From NCBI GenBank assembly GCA_029204045.2, contig CM055066.1, forward strand, positions 16,998,484-17,062,483: a DNA stretch of 64,000 bases. Reading direction: 5' to 3'. The translations under genes and the position numbers were made by a program. The notes beneath the pieces were generated by a model that was not told where the DNA came from, searched no databases, and saw only the letters and a list, made by a program, of their open reading frames with translations. This DNA comes from Tillandsia leiboldiana (taxonomy: Eukaryota; Streptophyta; Magnoliopsida; Poales; Bromeliaceae). Below, piece after piece: positions 21,801-33,657 of the stretch (the stretch's first letter is position 1; every line of letters begins with the position of its first letter).

Positions 21801-23971
21801 GTTCCCTTTCCAACAATTTTGGAAGAACGACCGTCTCCGAAAACAACATGTCCTCCGGAGATTTTCTCTAAATTTTGAAAGCAGTTTTGTCACCGGTCAT
21901 GTGACGGGAACACCCACTATCCAGATACCAAGACGAGTTGTCATAAGCATGTAAGAAGTATGAACAACAAGACAAGGGAAGATTTCACCTTTGCGCACCC
22001 AAACCTTTTTGGACTGCGTCGGCAATGTTTGTGAAGTTATTCTCCTTGGTGAAAGCGTCTTGTTTGATTCATTGCTTGACATCGTCTTGCGAGGTGAACT
22101 ACCAAGGCTCTTTTCCTTTGAAAAATTTTCTTTGATTTCGGGGAATCACCTTTTTGGTAGTTGTTGCAAGAGGCGCTTGAGTTGATTGCTTTGCTCCCAT
22201 CTTGCAATTTCTTCTAATGTGCCCTGCAAAACCACAACGAAAACATACCTTTGTTCTTGACGATCCCGAAGAGGGTGAGGTAGGGTTGTTGTCGTTGTAT
22301 GCTCTAAATTCCGTCGTCGGAGGAGGAGATACCGACTGGGCACAAAAACTGTTCCACTCGAACTAGGACTGTCTCCAGTTTGAGTGTATCCGAGGCCGAA
22401 TCGGTTTGTTTGACCAAGACCAAGCATCTTATCCAACTTACTCCTTCCAGAAGAAAATCGCTTTAAATCATCTTTGAGTTGGAAAATGGTCTTCGTCATT
22501 TCATTTTTCTCCTGTCGGCCTCGGTATAGAGCTTCAAGAAGTAACCAGCTTTATCAATCATTTTTACATGTTCCTTCTCGAATGCTCATTTTTCTCTTGA
22601 AGTGAAGCATTTGCTTTTATCAGGTTATCCCTTTCCACTTCAAGACCGGTTGAGAGAGAAGTTGCCCTTTTTACTTCTTCTTCGAGATCCTGCAATCTCC
22701 CTCTCCAACCCCTTGTTTTGCTTAGCCAGTTTCTTTGAATCCCTCAAAGTTTATGGTAGGCTAGAGCAAAATCTTCACCTTCAGAGTTACTCGATTCGTC
22801 GTCCGTTGCAGTTTTTTCAACCTGGGAGGAGTTGGACAATGAATCGGATGTACTTGCCATTAAGCACATGAAGGGTGAAGATGTGGACGCGTGGAACGCC
22901 GTTGCGTTATTTCTTCATCACTTGAAGATGACTCATTTGACGTTGAGGTGTCATCCCAAGTGACGGCTTGCATCGCTTTCTTCTTTGACGGATTCTTATT
23001 TGGACACTCCGTTGAGATATGGCCGTATCCTCGGCACTTGAAGCATTGGACTTGTCCCTCTGAGCTTTTCTTATCCTTTGAAAAACTTTCTTGCTTTCTT
23101 GACTTTTGGCTTGAAAAACCTTTGCCTTTCTTCCACTTTCCGAAGGATGGAGTTTTACTTGAATTACCCCTTCGAAAGTTTCGGCGAAATCTTCTTGTCA
23201 AGAGAGCAAGCTGCTTCTCAAAGTCCTCCATAGATAGGTTCTCGTCATCGTCTGAGGAGGATGAATCCGCGTCTTCTTCTTTTGTTGTTTTCAACGCAAA
23301 ACCTGAAGACTTGAAGTAGATGCTTTTCCAGAAGAATAGTTAGTAGGAAATGTCATTTCATATGTTTGTAATGAACCAACTAATTCTTCTACACGGATTT
23401 CGTCCGGTGTGTTTAATAGTTTCAATGGCCGTAACCTTGGAACGAAATCTTTCAGGAAGAGTTCTTAAATCTTTCTTACAATTTAAATTCTGGAATTTTC
23501 TCTCCCAAGTTAGCACATGTGTTCACGATGTCTTGCAATCGTGTATAGTAATCTGTGAAAGATTCATTTTCTGCCATGAAAATAGAGTCAATCTGCTCGT
23601 AAGCATTTGCAGTTTTTGAATCTTCACAAGGTTAGTTCCCTCATGTGTAACTTGAAGAACATCCCAGATTTCTTTCGCGTCTCACATGCCGAGACGCGAG
23701 AGAATCCGTTGTGACAAGGCATTAAATAAAGCGTTAATTCCTTTGCCATTGTAAGAAGATAAGTCTATCTCTTCTTTCCTTGGTCCATTTCGACCTAGGT
23801 TTGATGGTGTGAACATCACATAATTTCAGTTGGATTAAACCATCCTAACTCATTGATTGCCACACCCGTTCGTCGTCGATGGAAATAAAAATGCTTTCAT
23901 CCGTACTTTCCAGTAGGCATAATTTGTTCCATCGAAAACGGGGGTCTGTTGATGTTTCCACCTTCAGCCAT
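18885..23971 (-). pseudogene. SIRE-type gag-pol (first copy, many frameshifts)
   Basis: Contains the same gag, protease, integrase, RT and RNase H modules as 33658-38769, broken by at least nine small indels (for example near 19140, 19650, 20210, 20830, 21050, 21300, 21500, 22860 and 23290). Most are single-base and get denser toward the gap at 25053, which looks like low consensus quality. Three sites differ by substitution from the other copy. Here the gag-pol junction has TGG (other copy TAG). The second Gag zinc knuckle has His (other copy Gln). The integrase zinc-finger end has sense codons where the other copy has TGA. ATG expected at 23971. Confidence 0.85.
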
Positions 23972-23991
23972 TGTTTACAACCCTATTCCCT

Positions 23992-24002
23992 CTCTGATAC
24001 CA
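23992..24002 (-). other. SIRE primer binding site (first copy)
   Basis: The minus strand reads TGGTATCAGAG two bases inside the 5' LTR, complementary to the 3' end of plant initiator Met-tRNA. Confidence 0.85.
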
Positions 24003-24004
24003 AT

Positions 24005-25052
24005 TGTTGGGTTATGTTAAAATATGGATCTAAATAGGGAAAAACCACCTAGAGGGGGGGTGAATAGGTGTAAACAATAAACACTCAAAAAATCGTTGCG
24101 CAATAAAACCCAATGCGGAAATAAAATATACACGCAAGATTTTTACGTGGAAAACTCCAAAACCGAGTAAAAACCACGGGACCGATAAACACGGCGAAAT
24201 CCACTAGAATTAAACACGTACAAAGGATATACCGTACTCACAGACGACTCGACCTTTTTTCCATACGCTCCTAGTAGATCTTCTCCGCTCTGTCGCTCCG
24301 CAACGCTCCTCGAATCCACGATTGCGTCCAACGCCGAATCCACGGCGTCCAACGTCGAATCCACGACGTCCAACCGAATCCACGGTCTTCACCCAGTAGC
24401 ACGTCTCGAATCCACGAACGTACCTCGCTCCGAATCCACGAGAGCGGTAGCACCTTGAATCCACAAGGCCACGCGAGTCCACGCGCCGATTTTGGGAAAT
24501 CGTGTTTTTTGGGGGGGGTGATGATCCGCCGAATACTTAGATCAAAGATAGATCGGAAATACCATCTAAGTATTCATTAATTGATTCTACTCAAATCTGA
24601 GTATGAAAACCTAGAATCAAATTAATCAATATAGATGAAGAAACATAGATTTAATCTATCTCGTATTTTCCTTTCTTCTCTATATGTGGATTTTTCTCTT
24701 TTGACCGTATTTTGGATTACCCTAAAAATGAATCGTAGGGTTTATATAGGTTAGAAACCGTTGGAAGAGGTAAGAATCAAAAACGACCTAATCTGGAATT
24801 TTTCCGACGACGGACGAACCGGACTGGAAAACGGCGGTCCGGACTGTCGTGGCTAAACAGACAATTTCCAGAAAAACATACGTTCGGGGTCCGGACTGAA
24901 AGTACCCGGTCCGGACTGTTCATACATTTCCGCAAAAACCCACGTTCGGGGTACGGAGTGTCCGGATCAGAATTGGATTCGTCCGGACTGGATTTGCCGC
25001 ATAACAAACCACGTTCGGGGTCCGGACGTGCAGTGCCTATCCGGATCCTGAA
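24005..25052 (-). repeat. SIRE 5' LTR, cut by the assembly gap (first copy)
   Basis: 1,048 bp of the 1,262-bp LTR, ending at the N run. It has many small indels compared with 38803-39842, increasing toward the gap. Confidence 0.88.
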
Positions 25053-25152
25053 NNNNNNNNNNNNNNNNNNNNNNNNNNNNNNNNNNNNNNNNNNNNNNNN
25101 NNNNNNNNNNNNNNNNNNNNNNNNNNNNNNNNNNNNNNNNNNNNNNNNNNNN
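25053..25152. other. Assembly gap (100 N)
   Basis: Exactly 100 N, the conventional placeholder for a gap of unknown size. The 14.7 kb on its left (10384-25052) is repeated on its right (25155-39842). Confidence 0.99.
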
Positions 25153-26091
25153 GCTGGAGCAGAGATCGGCTGGCGCAGACCTATAACATGGCGAGGTGGT
25201 GAGACTCGTGGAGACCCGTCATCGGAACTTCTGATGGGACAGCAGAACGCGACTTCGTGTCGAACTTTTGGCGGAGTCTGCAGCAGGCACTGGGGACCAA
25301 GCTTGCAGTTTAGCACGCATTTCCCCGCAACTGACGGGCATTCGAACAAGTGATCCAGATTTCTCGAATATATGCTACAAGTTTTGTGCTAGATCTGGGT
25401 GAGGATGGTCGCGTTACCTACCCCTCGTGGACATTGCCTACATACTAGCTATTAAGCTAGTGTTCAGAGGGCTTCCGTACGAAGCCTTGTACGAACGCCG
25501 ATGTCGATCGCCTATTTGCTGGACGACTCTAGCGGAGCGGAAGCTCTTGGTGCCAGACCTCGTAGAGGGACGGAGGCAAAGGTGCGCCTTATCAGGCAGC
25601 AGTTGTTGACCGCCCAGAGCCGGCAGAAAAGTTACCGCGGACCAAGGCGACGAGGATTGGAACTTGGGATAGGGGACCATGTGTTGCTACGTGTGTCGCC
25701 GTCTAAGGTGACAAGACAGTTTCGGCATACGATGGAAGCTGAGCCCACGGTATGGGGTACTGTTCGAGATTTTGGAGCGCGTGGCCCGTGGCATACCGGT
25801 TTTCCTTATCGCCAAATCTTGAACGGGTGCATAATGTATTCCACGTCTCGATGCTCCGGAAGTACCTACCCGAACCGTCGCACGTCCTCAACGCCTCGGC
25901 CATTGAACCGCGGGAGGTTTTGAGCTTCGAGGAAACGCCAATACGGATCTTGGCAAGAGAAAAAAGGAACTTCGTAAACGGACGATCCCCTACGTAAAGG
26001 TGCAATGGAGTAACCACGAGGAGCACAAGGCAACGTGGGAACTTGAGATGAAATGAAGGAGTGTTATCCTGAGTTATTTAGCGAGGGTTGA
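25153..26091 (+). pseudogene. Y2 integrase and chromodomain fragment (second copy)
   Basis: Repeats 10382-11321 from the TWSRDRLAQTY region to the chromodomain and its TGA (26089-26091). It carries many additional one- and two-base indels, concentrated in the first ~650 bp after the gap. Recognisable pieces: YEALYERRCRSPICW (25471-), LLTAQSRQKSY, and NLERVHNVFHVSMLRKYLPE. Not functional. Best read as the same locus as 10382-11321, sequenced from a second contig end or haplotype. Confidence 0.85.
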
Positions 26092-26131
26092 GGTTAGTTT
26101 CGGGGATGAAACTTCTTTAAGGGGTGAGTGG

Positions 26132-28942
26132 TGTAATATCAAAGATTTTTGTAACGTCTTACCCTCCTGCTAATAAAGCTTCCGTTTAAAGTAATTAATG
26201 TAACGGTTTACTTAAGTCGATAAATTGGAGATGCGGGTATTTTTCTGCGATAGAGCTCGGAAAACGGAGAACAGCGTTGCGATCGGATCCGGATTCCGAC
26301 TTACGGAACCCGAAAGGGGTGGAAAGGATCGCAATGGCCAGGGGGTGCATCGAAATCCGTGTAATGATTTGGCAGGCTTTCCGAGGAAAGGAGGGGAATT
26401 ATCTTTAAAGAATTATCTTTAAAGAATTATCCCGAAGGATTTTTATCTGAGGAATTAATTAATTAAGGAATTAATTAATTTGGATTTAAAATACCTGATG
26501 TGGTTTTGTATCGTACATTGAAGATTAAATTGTGACTTCTCCCGAAAGAAAGAAAAAGAAAAAGGAAAAAGGCAAAACCCTAATCGGAAGGAAACGAGAG
26601 GAAGGAACGAGCGAAAGAAAAGGGAAAAGGCGAAACCCTAATCGGAAGGAAACGGCAGGAAAGAAGGAGAAGGCGAAAGGACCCAACCCTCCCGACGAAC
26701 GTGTCGAAGCCGGGAGAGTGAACGGATCACCACTCCGACGATTAGCGGCAAGTGAGATTTATTTTCGTGCAGTTTCGCTCGGTTTTTGGTTTTGGTCTTT
26801 TGCGAGTCTTAAGAGTAGCCGTTTGCTACCCCTATGCGTCGCCGCCGCGAAGCCGTAGGGCACCGCCGCACGCCCTAAGGCATCGCCCGCCGCGACCGCG
26901 ATACGCGCCGCGCGGGGACGGCGCCGGCGCGGCGTGGCTAGCGCCGCGCGGACCAAGGTCCCCGCGCGGCCGCGGCTAGTGCAAGCGCCGCGCGGGGCCG
27001 GTGCCCGCGCGCCGCGGCAAGCGCCGCGCGGGGCCCATGCCCGCGCGGCCGCAGCCAGTGCCGCGCGGGCGGGCGGGCGCCCGGCGCCCGCAGGCCGTGG
27101 AGCGCGCAGCGCGGGCCCACGCCGGCGAGCCGCAGCTGGTGCCGGCGCGGCGGGCGCCTGCGCGGCTGGGGCGCGCGCACGCGCGAGCCATGCCCGCGCG
27201 GGCGCGCTGGTGTGCGGCTGTGGTCCATGCCGCGCGGGCGGGCGCCCGTGCGGCGGCGGCGCATGCCGCGCGGGGCCATGCCCGCGCGGTGGCGGCGCGT
27301 GCCGCGCGGGGCCCATGCCCGCGTGGCCGCGGCTAATGCCGCGCGGGCCGGCGCCCGCGCGGTTGCGGCGCGCGCCGTGCGGGGCTAAGGCCCGCACAGT
27401 TACGATGGGGTGACCGTGCGGGGTGGGTGCCCGGCCGCCGCCGACGACTTGCACCGCGCGGAGCTAGGGCCCGCGCGGTCACGGCAAGTGCTGCGCGAGG
27501 CTGGTGCCCGCGCGGCCGTATGACCCGCAACGCCGCGGGGGGCGGCCGCGTCGCTCGTCGCGCACGGGGCGCCACGCCCGGGTCAAGTTGTCATTAGTGT
27601 TTTTAAGTATTGGGCTCGGTTTATCTACTGTTATATTTCTGATCTGACCGCGGCTCTTTTGGGGACTACTTCTAGGTCCGGGCATCGACGGAGAGCAAGG
27701 TTCGGTCTCCGGAGTGCAGATTTCGCATAATCGAGGTGGGTAGTTTTGGTTATTACCGGGGTAGACTCGTTCCCGAATATTCGTTTTGATAAAGTAGATA
27801 TGTTTGGTAATTTGACTAACCCCATAGCATGTGAATTCCTTTTATTATGTTAATAAAAGCGGCTGCGGTCGCGAGATCGTTATACTGTTCTGACTAAAGC
27901 GGCTGAGATCGCAACACTGTTCTTACTCTTATATTGCTTACACGCACACGGCGGTTGATCACCGCACAGGGTGTATTTTTTCGGAAAGATGGTAAGATGT
28001 TTTACCCCTGTACCCTACAAGGAGAGGTTAGTGGGGACCCCTCAAGGAGAGGCGACTGCTACTTGGGCAGTGGAGGGGTTGGAGGCACCAAGAAGATGAG
28101 TACGGTATTGAGGTTGGGGCCCAAAATATTCTGAAAGCTGGGGTAGGCGCCTAGTGTGACTTTCGACAGGGATTTAGCGATACATGAGGGGAGGAAAGTA
28201 AATGCTTCGATGATTCGGTGTGTTCTTTTCAATTACTGCATTTACTTATATGTTTTCTACTTTATCAGTCACGGACAACCCACACTGTGACAGGTCTAAG
28301 CAGGGGTGGGAACCGGGACGACGGTGAGGCATCAGTTAGAGGACCCTAGCCATGAGGGCTAGTAAACGATACGTTCTTATCTTTCCTTTGGTTATTTCCT
28401 TATACTGTGGTTAGTTAAACTGTGATTCATTTGTGTGGTTTCTGATGGATGTTGGAATGAGGATTTTCTTGTCTATAATTGGTTAATGTTAGGATGTGTA
28501 ATTGCGGCTTGATTTCAAATGCAAACCTGGTTTCAAAAGTGTTTTCAAAGCAGGTGCCGTGTGGGCACCGATTTTAAAAACCCGTGGATTTATCCTTTCA
28601 AGTTAATGGCCGCTCAAAGAGTTTGCGAAAACGTTTTGGAAAAACTGGGTGTCGAGTGGGCACCGATTTGCAAACCCATGGGTTTATGCTATAGTCTGTA
28701 TGTGATAGTGGTGACGGTATGATTTATTGTATTCTCTCCTCTTTGTCTGTCATGGTTGGAATGGTTAAAGTATTTGTCTTGTTGGTAACGCCATGCATAT
28801 ACAAAGGAGACTCCGCCCGTTTGGGGAGTGAATTTGTATATGCGGCGGGTCTGATGCGCGCCGGAGGCGAGGTTCATTTAAATACAAAAAGAAAAAAAAA
28901 AGGGTACATTTTCCGCACTTTTAGAACCTCTGGGGCGTGACA
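26132..28942 (+). repeat. Y2 3' LTR (second copy)
   Basis: Matches 11364-14171, with scattered homopolymer and GC-block indels mostly before about 27600. It has the same boundaries (TGTAATATC ... GCGTGACA) and the same flanking copia-A sequence on the right. The U5 stem-loop recurs at about 28794-28842. Confidence 0.9.
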
Positions 28943-29592
28943 AGCATTAGGAACGTAAAGACAATCTTTTAATTCTAAAACTATGCCTGACGGTAATAGG
29001 ATAGGATAGGTCCCTACGGCTAATGCAACAACTTTTGCTCCATTACCCACTCGTAGGGTGATTTCTCCTTCCTTCAGCCTTCTACTTTGTTTTAAACCCT
29101 GCATCGGTGTACAAGTGAGAAGTGCATGCAGAATCAATTATCCAAGTGGTAGTAGAACATACCGACAGACTAGTTTCAATAATGAGCAGGTCGGACTTAC
29201 CTTCAGAAGGATTGTCCTTTGCCTTGTTCTTTAGGCTAGCAAGGTATTCGGGGCAGTTCCTTTTCCAATGGACATCTCTATTACAGTGGAAACATTTTCC
29301 TATAATGACCTTCTTAGAAACTTGTCTTTGATATTACCCTTTGGCTTCTTGCTAGGTTTTTTATTTCTCCATTTAGACTTTCTTTTGGAGAAAGAAGCCC
29401 GTTCCGTAGCCAAGACTATCCCCTTGTTACCTTTATTGTTCCCTCTGCTGTCACTAGCATATTCAAGAGCTCAGAGAGAGTGCACTGAATCTTATTCATT
29501 TGAAAGTTCATGACGAACTGCGAAAGTGAGTCAGGTAAGGACTGCATAATTAAATCTGTCTGTAAGTCTGCATCCATCCGTAAACCGAGCTT
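28943..29592 (-). pseudogene. copia-A gag 3' part and protease fragment (second copy)
   Basis: Same content as 14172-14823: zinc knuckle, protease with DSA instead of DSG, and truncation by the Y2 LTR. Two homopolymer deletions (near 29327 and 29432) break its gag frame relative to the first copy. It ends with AGCTT (29588-29592), the target duplication of the SIRE insertion, matched at 40065-40069. Confidence 0.88.
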
Positions 29593-30854
29593 TGTTGGGT
29601 TATGTTAAAATATGGATCTAAATAGGAAAAAAACCACCTAGAGGGGGGGTGAATAGGTGTAAACAATAAACACTCAAAAATCGTTGCGCAATAAAACCCA
29701 ATGCGTAAATGAAAATATAACACGCAAGATTTTTACGTGGAAAAACTCCAAAACCGGAGTAAAAAACCACGGGACCGATAACACGGCGAAATCCACTAGA
29801 ATTATAACACGTACAAAGGTGATATACCGTACTCACAGACGACTCGACCTTTTCTATACGCTCCTAGTAGATCTTCTCCGCTCGCTCCGCAACGCTCCTC
29901 GAATCCACGATTAGCGTCCAACGCCGAATCCACGGCGTCCAACGTCGAATCCACGACGTCCAACCGAATCCACGGTCTTCACCCAGTAGCACGTCTCGAA
30001 TCCACGAACGTACCTCGCTCCGAATCCACGAGAGTGGTAGCACCTTGAATCCACAAGGCCACGCGAGTCCACGCGCCGATTTTGGGAAAATCGTTGTTTT
30101 TGGGTGGTGATGATCCGCCGAATACTTAGATCAAAGATAGATCGGAAATACCATCTAAGTATTCATTAATTTGAATTCTACTCAAAATCTGAGTATGAAA
30201 ACCTAGAATCAAATTAATCAATATAGATAAAGAAACATAGATTTAATCTCGTTATTTCCTTTCTTCTCTATATGTGGATTTTTCTCTTTTTGACCGTATT
30301 TGGATTATCCTAAAAATGAATCGTAGGGTCTAAATATAGGTTAGAAACCATTGGAAGAAGATAAGAATCAAAAACTGACCTAATCTGGAATTTTTCAGGA
30401 CGACGGTCTGGACTGAAAAACGGCGGTCCGGACTGTCGTGGCTAAACAGACAATTTCCAGAAAAACATACGTTCGGGGTCCGGACTGAAGTACCCGATCC
30501 GGACTGTTCATACATTTCAGCAAAAACCCATATTCGGGGTCCGGATCAGAATTGGCTTCGATCCGGACTGGATTTGTGCATGAACAAACAACGTTCGGGG
30601 TCCGGACTGCAGTGCCTGATCCGGATCCTGAACATGTCCCATGTCCAGTTTTTTGATTTTTATACAATTAAAAATTCATCCAAGTGTTTCTACACTATCA
30701 GAAGTATTCAGATCATCAAAATTAATTAGTTAAACGTACCTGATCCTTTTGAATTCTTCTTTCTTGAGATTGAGGTATATGATCCAAACTTCTTAATCTT
30801 CAATCTTCAAGACTTAACACTTTCACGAAATACGCCAAAACAAATTCCTTAACA
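29593..30854 (-). repeat. SIRE 3' LTR
   Basis: 1,262 bp, terminal TGTTA...TAACA-type ends on the minus strand (TGTTAAGG ... CCCAACA). Contains seven TCCGGA hexamers (30426-30627) arranged in ~60-bp repeats. Confidence 0.93.
30426..30627. repeat. TCCGGA palindrome array in the SIRE LTR
   Basis: Seven TCCGGA sites in ~200 bp, alternating ggtccggactg and gatccggactg, within a roughly 60-bp unit repeated about 2.5 times. Equivalent arrays lie in the other SIRE LTR copies (for example 39636-39837). Related sites recur at 32634-32724 in the internal region. Confidence 0.8.
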
Positions 30855-30870
30855 ATCTCCCCCTTTGGCG
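30855..30870 (-). other. SIRE polypurine tract
   Basis: The minus strand reads CCAAAGGGGGAGAT directly before the 3' LTR start TGTTAAGG. Primes plus-strand synthesis. Confidence 0.88.
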
Positions 30871-31390
30871 GTTTCATGACAAAACAGAGAATCCACTTAA
30901 GAAAATTCAAAAAGATATTTTTGTTGCTATCACCATACAACAAAAATTTACATTTGAGAACCAAGAAATAAGTACATGAGATAAACTCCTAAAACAGACT
31001 CTAGACTTAGACATCTGTACTCTCTGCAAAAGAAATCATTCTTGACAAAACAAAATCGTTAGATACCTCAATAATGTTTATCATTCAAAACCAAACAGAG
31101 ATAGAGTTTATACTCACCATGACATTTATGAACTCAGATATGTATTAAGATTTCATAATCAGAAATAGACATATCTTCTAAGCAATAAAATTCAAATGTC
31201 ACAGAACTTGTTAGTAATCAAACAACTTGTTAGTAATAATACATGCCCAAATAGTTAGTCGAATAGTTAGTCGAGGCATGCATTCAAAACACAATACAGA
31301 ACCAAAAGTTGGTTTGATACTTACCTTCAAAGTTTCAAAGTTCATAGTTCTCACACACCATTGTTCCAATTGTTCAATTGTTCTTATATC

Positions 31391-31407
31391 TCTCCCCCTT
31401 TTTGTCA
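31391..31407 (-). other. Second PPT-like motif in SIRE
   Basis: The minus strand reads GACAAAAAGGGGGAGA, ~540 bp upstream of the true PPT. Sireviruses are known for repeated PPT-like tracts in this region. Confidence 0.65.
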
Positions 31408-31528
31408 CTAAAGTAGCCAAATTACAAAAATAAAAGGGAGTGTTAAAAGTTCAAAAATAAGAGGTAAGAACTAAACTAAAAAAAAAATGAGAAACCTGCA
31501 AAACCAAAGTTAAAAGACTGAGTTTAGA

Positions 31529-32086
31529 TCATGACAGATCAGAGCTGTCAGAACCGCTACAATCCAATTTCCTCAAAATTCCTTTAAGCAATTTTGATAT
31601 TGTGGCACACTTTCTTTTCATCTTTCGTTGATCAGAGATAATCTGCTGGAGGTATATGGACAATCTCTCTTGTTCAGCAGATAATCTCCTCTGTTCTTGT
31701 CGAATTGAGGACAATACGTTTGCTTCGGTAGTGTTTCTGTTGGAAGTTGATGGATGTAGCGTAGATGCAGACGGTAGATTCTGGCCTTCAATCCATGGAG
31801 ATTCTTTAGGAAGTAAGTGTGCTCTAGTGAAAGGTTTATTAATTTGAATTCCGCTGTCTTTAACATTCTTCCGCCTCGTATAATGCTTGGTTGTAGAGGA
31901 GGATTTCATTAGCCTTTTGTTTTTCAAATACAGCCTGTCTTCTTCATCAGCAGCTCGTTGTACTTCTCTACAAATTTCTTCCCAGTCTTCCTCATTTGAT
32001 TCGGAATCACTTTGACAAACATTCCTTGTCCCTTCTTGAACTGACTCATCTTGTTCTCTTTTTACAGTCCCACGTGTATGCACCAT
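31529..32086 (-). CDS. Hypothetical ORF between pol and 3' LTR of SIRE (envelope-like position)
   Basis: 185 codons if it starts at the ATG of MVHTRGTVKRE (32084-32086). A frame extension to 32128 exists, but the MVHTRG opening resembles ORFs I recall from this position in plant retroelements. The N-terminal half is acidic (SDSESNEEDWEE). The C-terminal half (QEQRRLSAEQERLSIYLQQI onward) is Gln/Glu/Lys-rich and predicted by eye to form a coiled coil. It ends with a Ser/Asp tail (SGSDSSDLS). There is no signal peptide or membrane segment, so an envelope role is not supported by the sequence. It lies 1.57 kb after the pol stop and would need a spliced or read-through mRNA. Function unknown. In the other copy (16762-17320) it is frameshifted. 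Confidence 0.55.
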   Translation of the reverse strand: MVHTRGTVKREQDESVQEGTRNVCQSDSESNEEDWEEICREVQRAADEEDRLYLKNKRLMKSSSTTKHYTRRKNVKDSGIQINKPFTRAHLLPKESPWIEGQNLPSASTLHPSTSNRNTTEANVLSSIRQEQRRLSAEQERLSIYLQQIISDQRKMKRKCATISKLLKGILRKLDCSGSDSSDLS

Positions 32087-33310
32087 TTCTATTAACTTTT
32101 GTGAAAAAGAGAATCCAGTGAGCAACAACTTAAGAACACGAAAAATTATTTATTTTCAAAAATTGGAAAAATTGTACCCAAACAATCATTATCGTGTAGA
32201 GAGACTAGGAATCAAATTAGTTTTGCAAAAAGAATTTTAAAAATAGATCAATCCTATAATTTTCAAAAATTCCTATTATATGCCCTAAAACCGAATTTTC
32301 AGAAATCGAAGCCTAAAAATTCGTTAATCAAGAGAATACCTAGCATATAATCAAAACTAATCTACCCAGAGTTCTTATTTCAAAAGAAATTTGACCAAAA
32401 ACCATTCTCAAACGAAAAAGTTACAAGATTTCCATCACGTTTTGAGCAAAATAGTGAAAAACTGTGAAAAACCGAGTTTTTGATCAAGAAAACTTAATTG
32501 GAATCGAAGAACCTGAGTTAAAAAGGCTCCAAATCGGTTGTTTTCTAGAGAGAGAAGCTCTGGAGACTTAAGAACAAAAGATTGTAGTAAAAAGAAATCA
32601 AAACCCTTTTGTTCTATATAAAATCCTAGCCGCGGTCCGGATCGGATCGTGAATCCAGTCCGGATCGGCTACCCGCAGGAAATTCCTGCATTCGGGATCC
32701 GGATCGGATTGTCCAGTCCGGATCGGCTCCAAACTTTTTCTTCAGAAAAATTCCGAAAAATTCTAGAAAATCCAGAAAAAGATTGTAAGCACTTATGCAT
32801 GTCAACTTTAAATGAAAATCATCATTTCATAATAAAAGAAATAGATTATGCAAAATCTATCAAAAATATCCAAATAATGAAACGAAAATTTATAAAAATT
32901 AAATCCCTTAAAGTTGAACAAGTTCAATTACATCTATCATGATCTTATGAGTAATGCCTTTATCAAATCATCAATTTGGTAAAGAAAATGAAATACCAAG
33001 ATCAATAGATGTTTGAAATCCTAGATAAGTTAGATAATATATCTAGTCAAATTATTGTAAGGAGTGGCTCTTTGAGCATCTTTCAATAAAATCCCCACCT
33101 TATACCAACCTTGGAATTTGACAGAGTCAAGTATTCCAAAAAGCATTTTATCTAATCAACTCGAAAACCATGCTTGGTATATATGTGGTAGCTGCACACA
33201 ATACTCGGACGACCGAGGTGGTAGCTCTTTCCTCCATGTGGTGGTAGTTTTCACACTCCTCATTGGGATGTAACTCTTTCCACATCTTTTGAGCATAACA
33301 ATTTTCATTA

Positions 33311-33326
33311 ACTCCCCCTCAAATGG
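33311..33326 (-). other. Third PPT-like motif in SIRE
   Basis: The minus strand reads CCATTTGAGGGGGAGT, 0.33 kb downstream of the pol stop. Same core (GGGGGAG) as 30855-30870 and 31391-31407. Confidence 0.55.
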
Positions 33327-33657
33327 CTATCAATTATTTAAAATATAAAGTATTCAACCAAAAATTGATCTCAATTTCATACTCGACTCAATTGTCAAAT
33401 AAGATAAAAACTAAACCAAGAGATCATTTGAGAGAGAAATTGACTTTGATCAAAACAAAGATGACTTAATTGACATAAATGATCATTGCATCAAATGAAT
33501 TATTATGATATCCAAAGCATAATAAATTTCTAAATAAATGAAAGGATGCAATTAAAGTCAATAATTCTAATGCTCAATTAATGTTCTATGTACAAACATA
33601 GATAAGGAACAAAAACACAAAACAAAACCTAAACTAAGCAATGATTTCAACAAGGAA

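Noticed and set aside
24777..25353. ORFs running through the N gap (also 62065-62968)
   Set aside because: They exist only because unknown bases were read as unknown residues.
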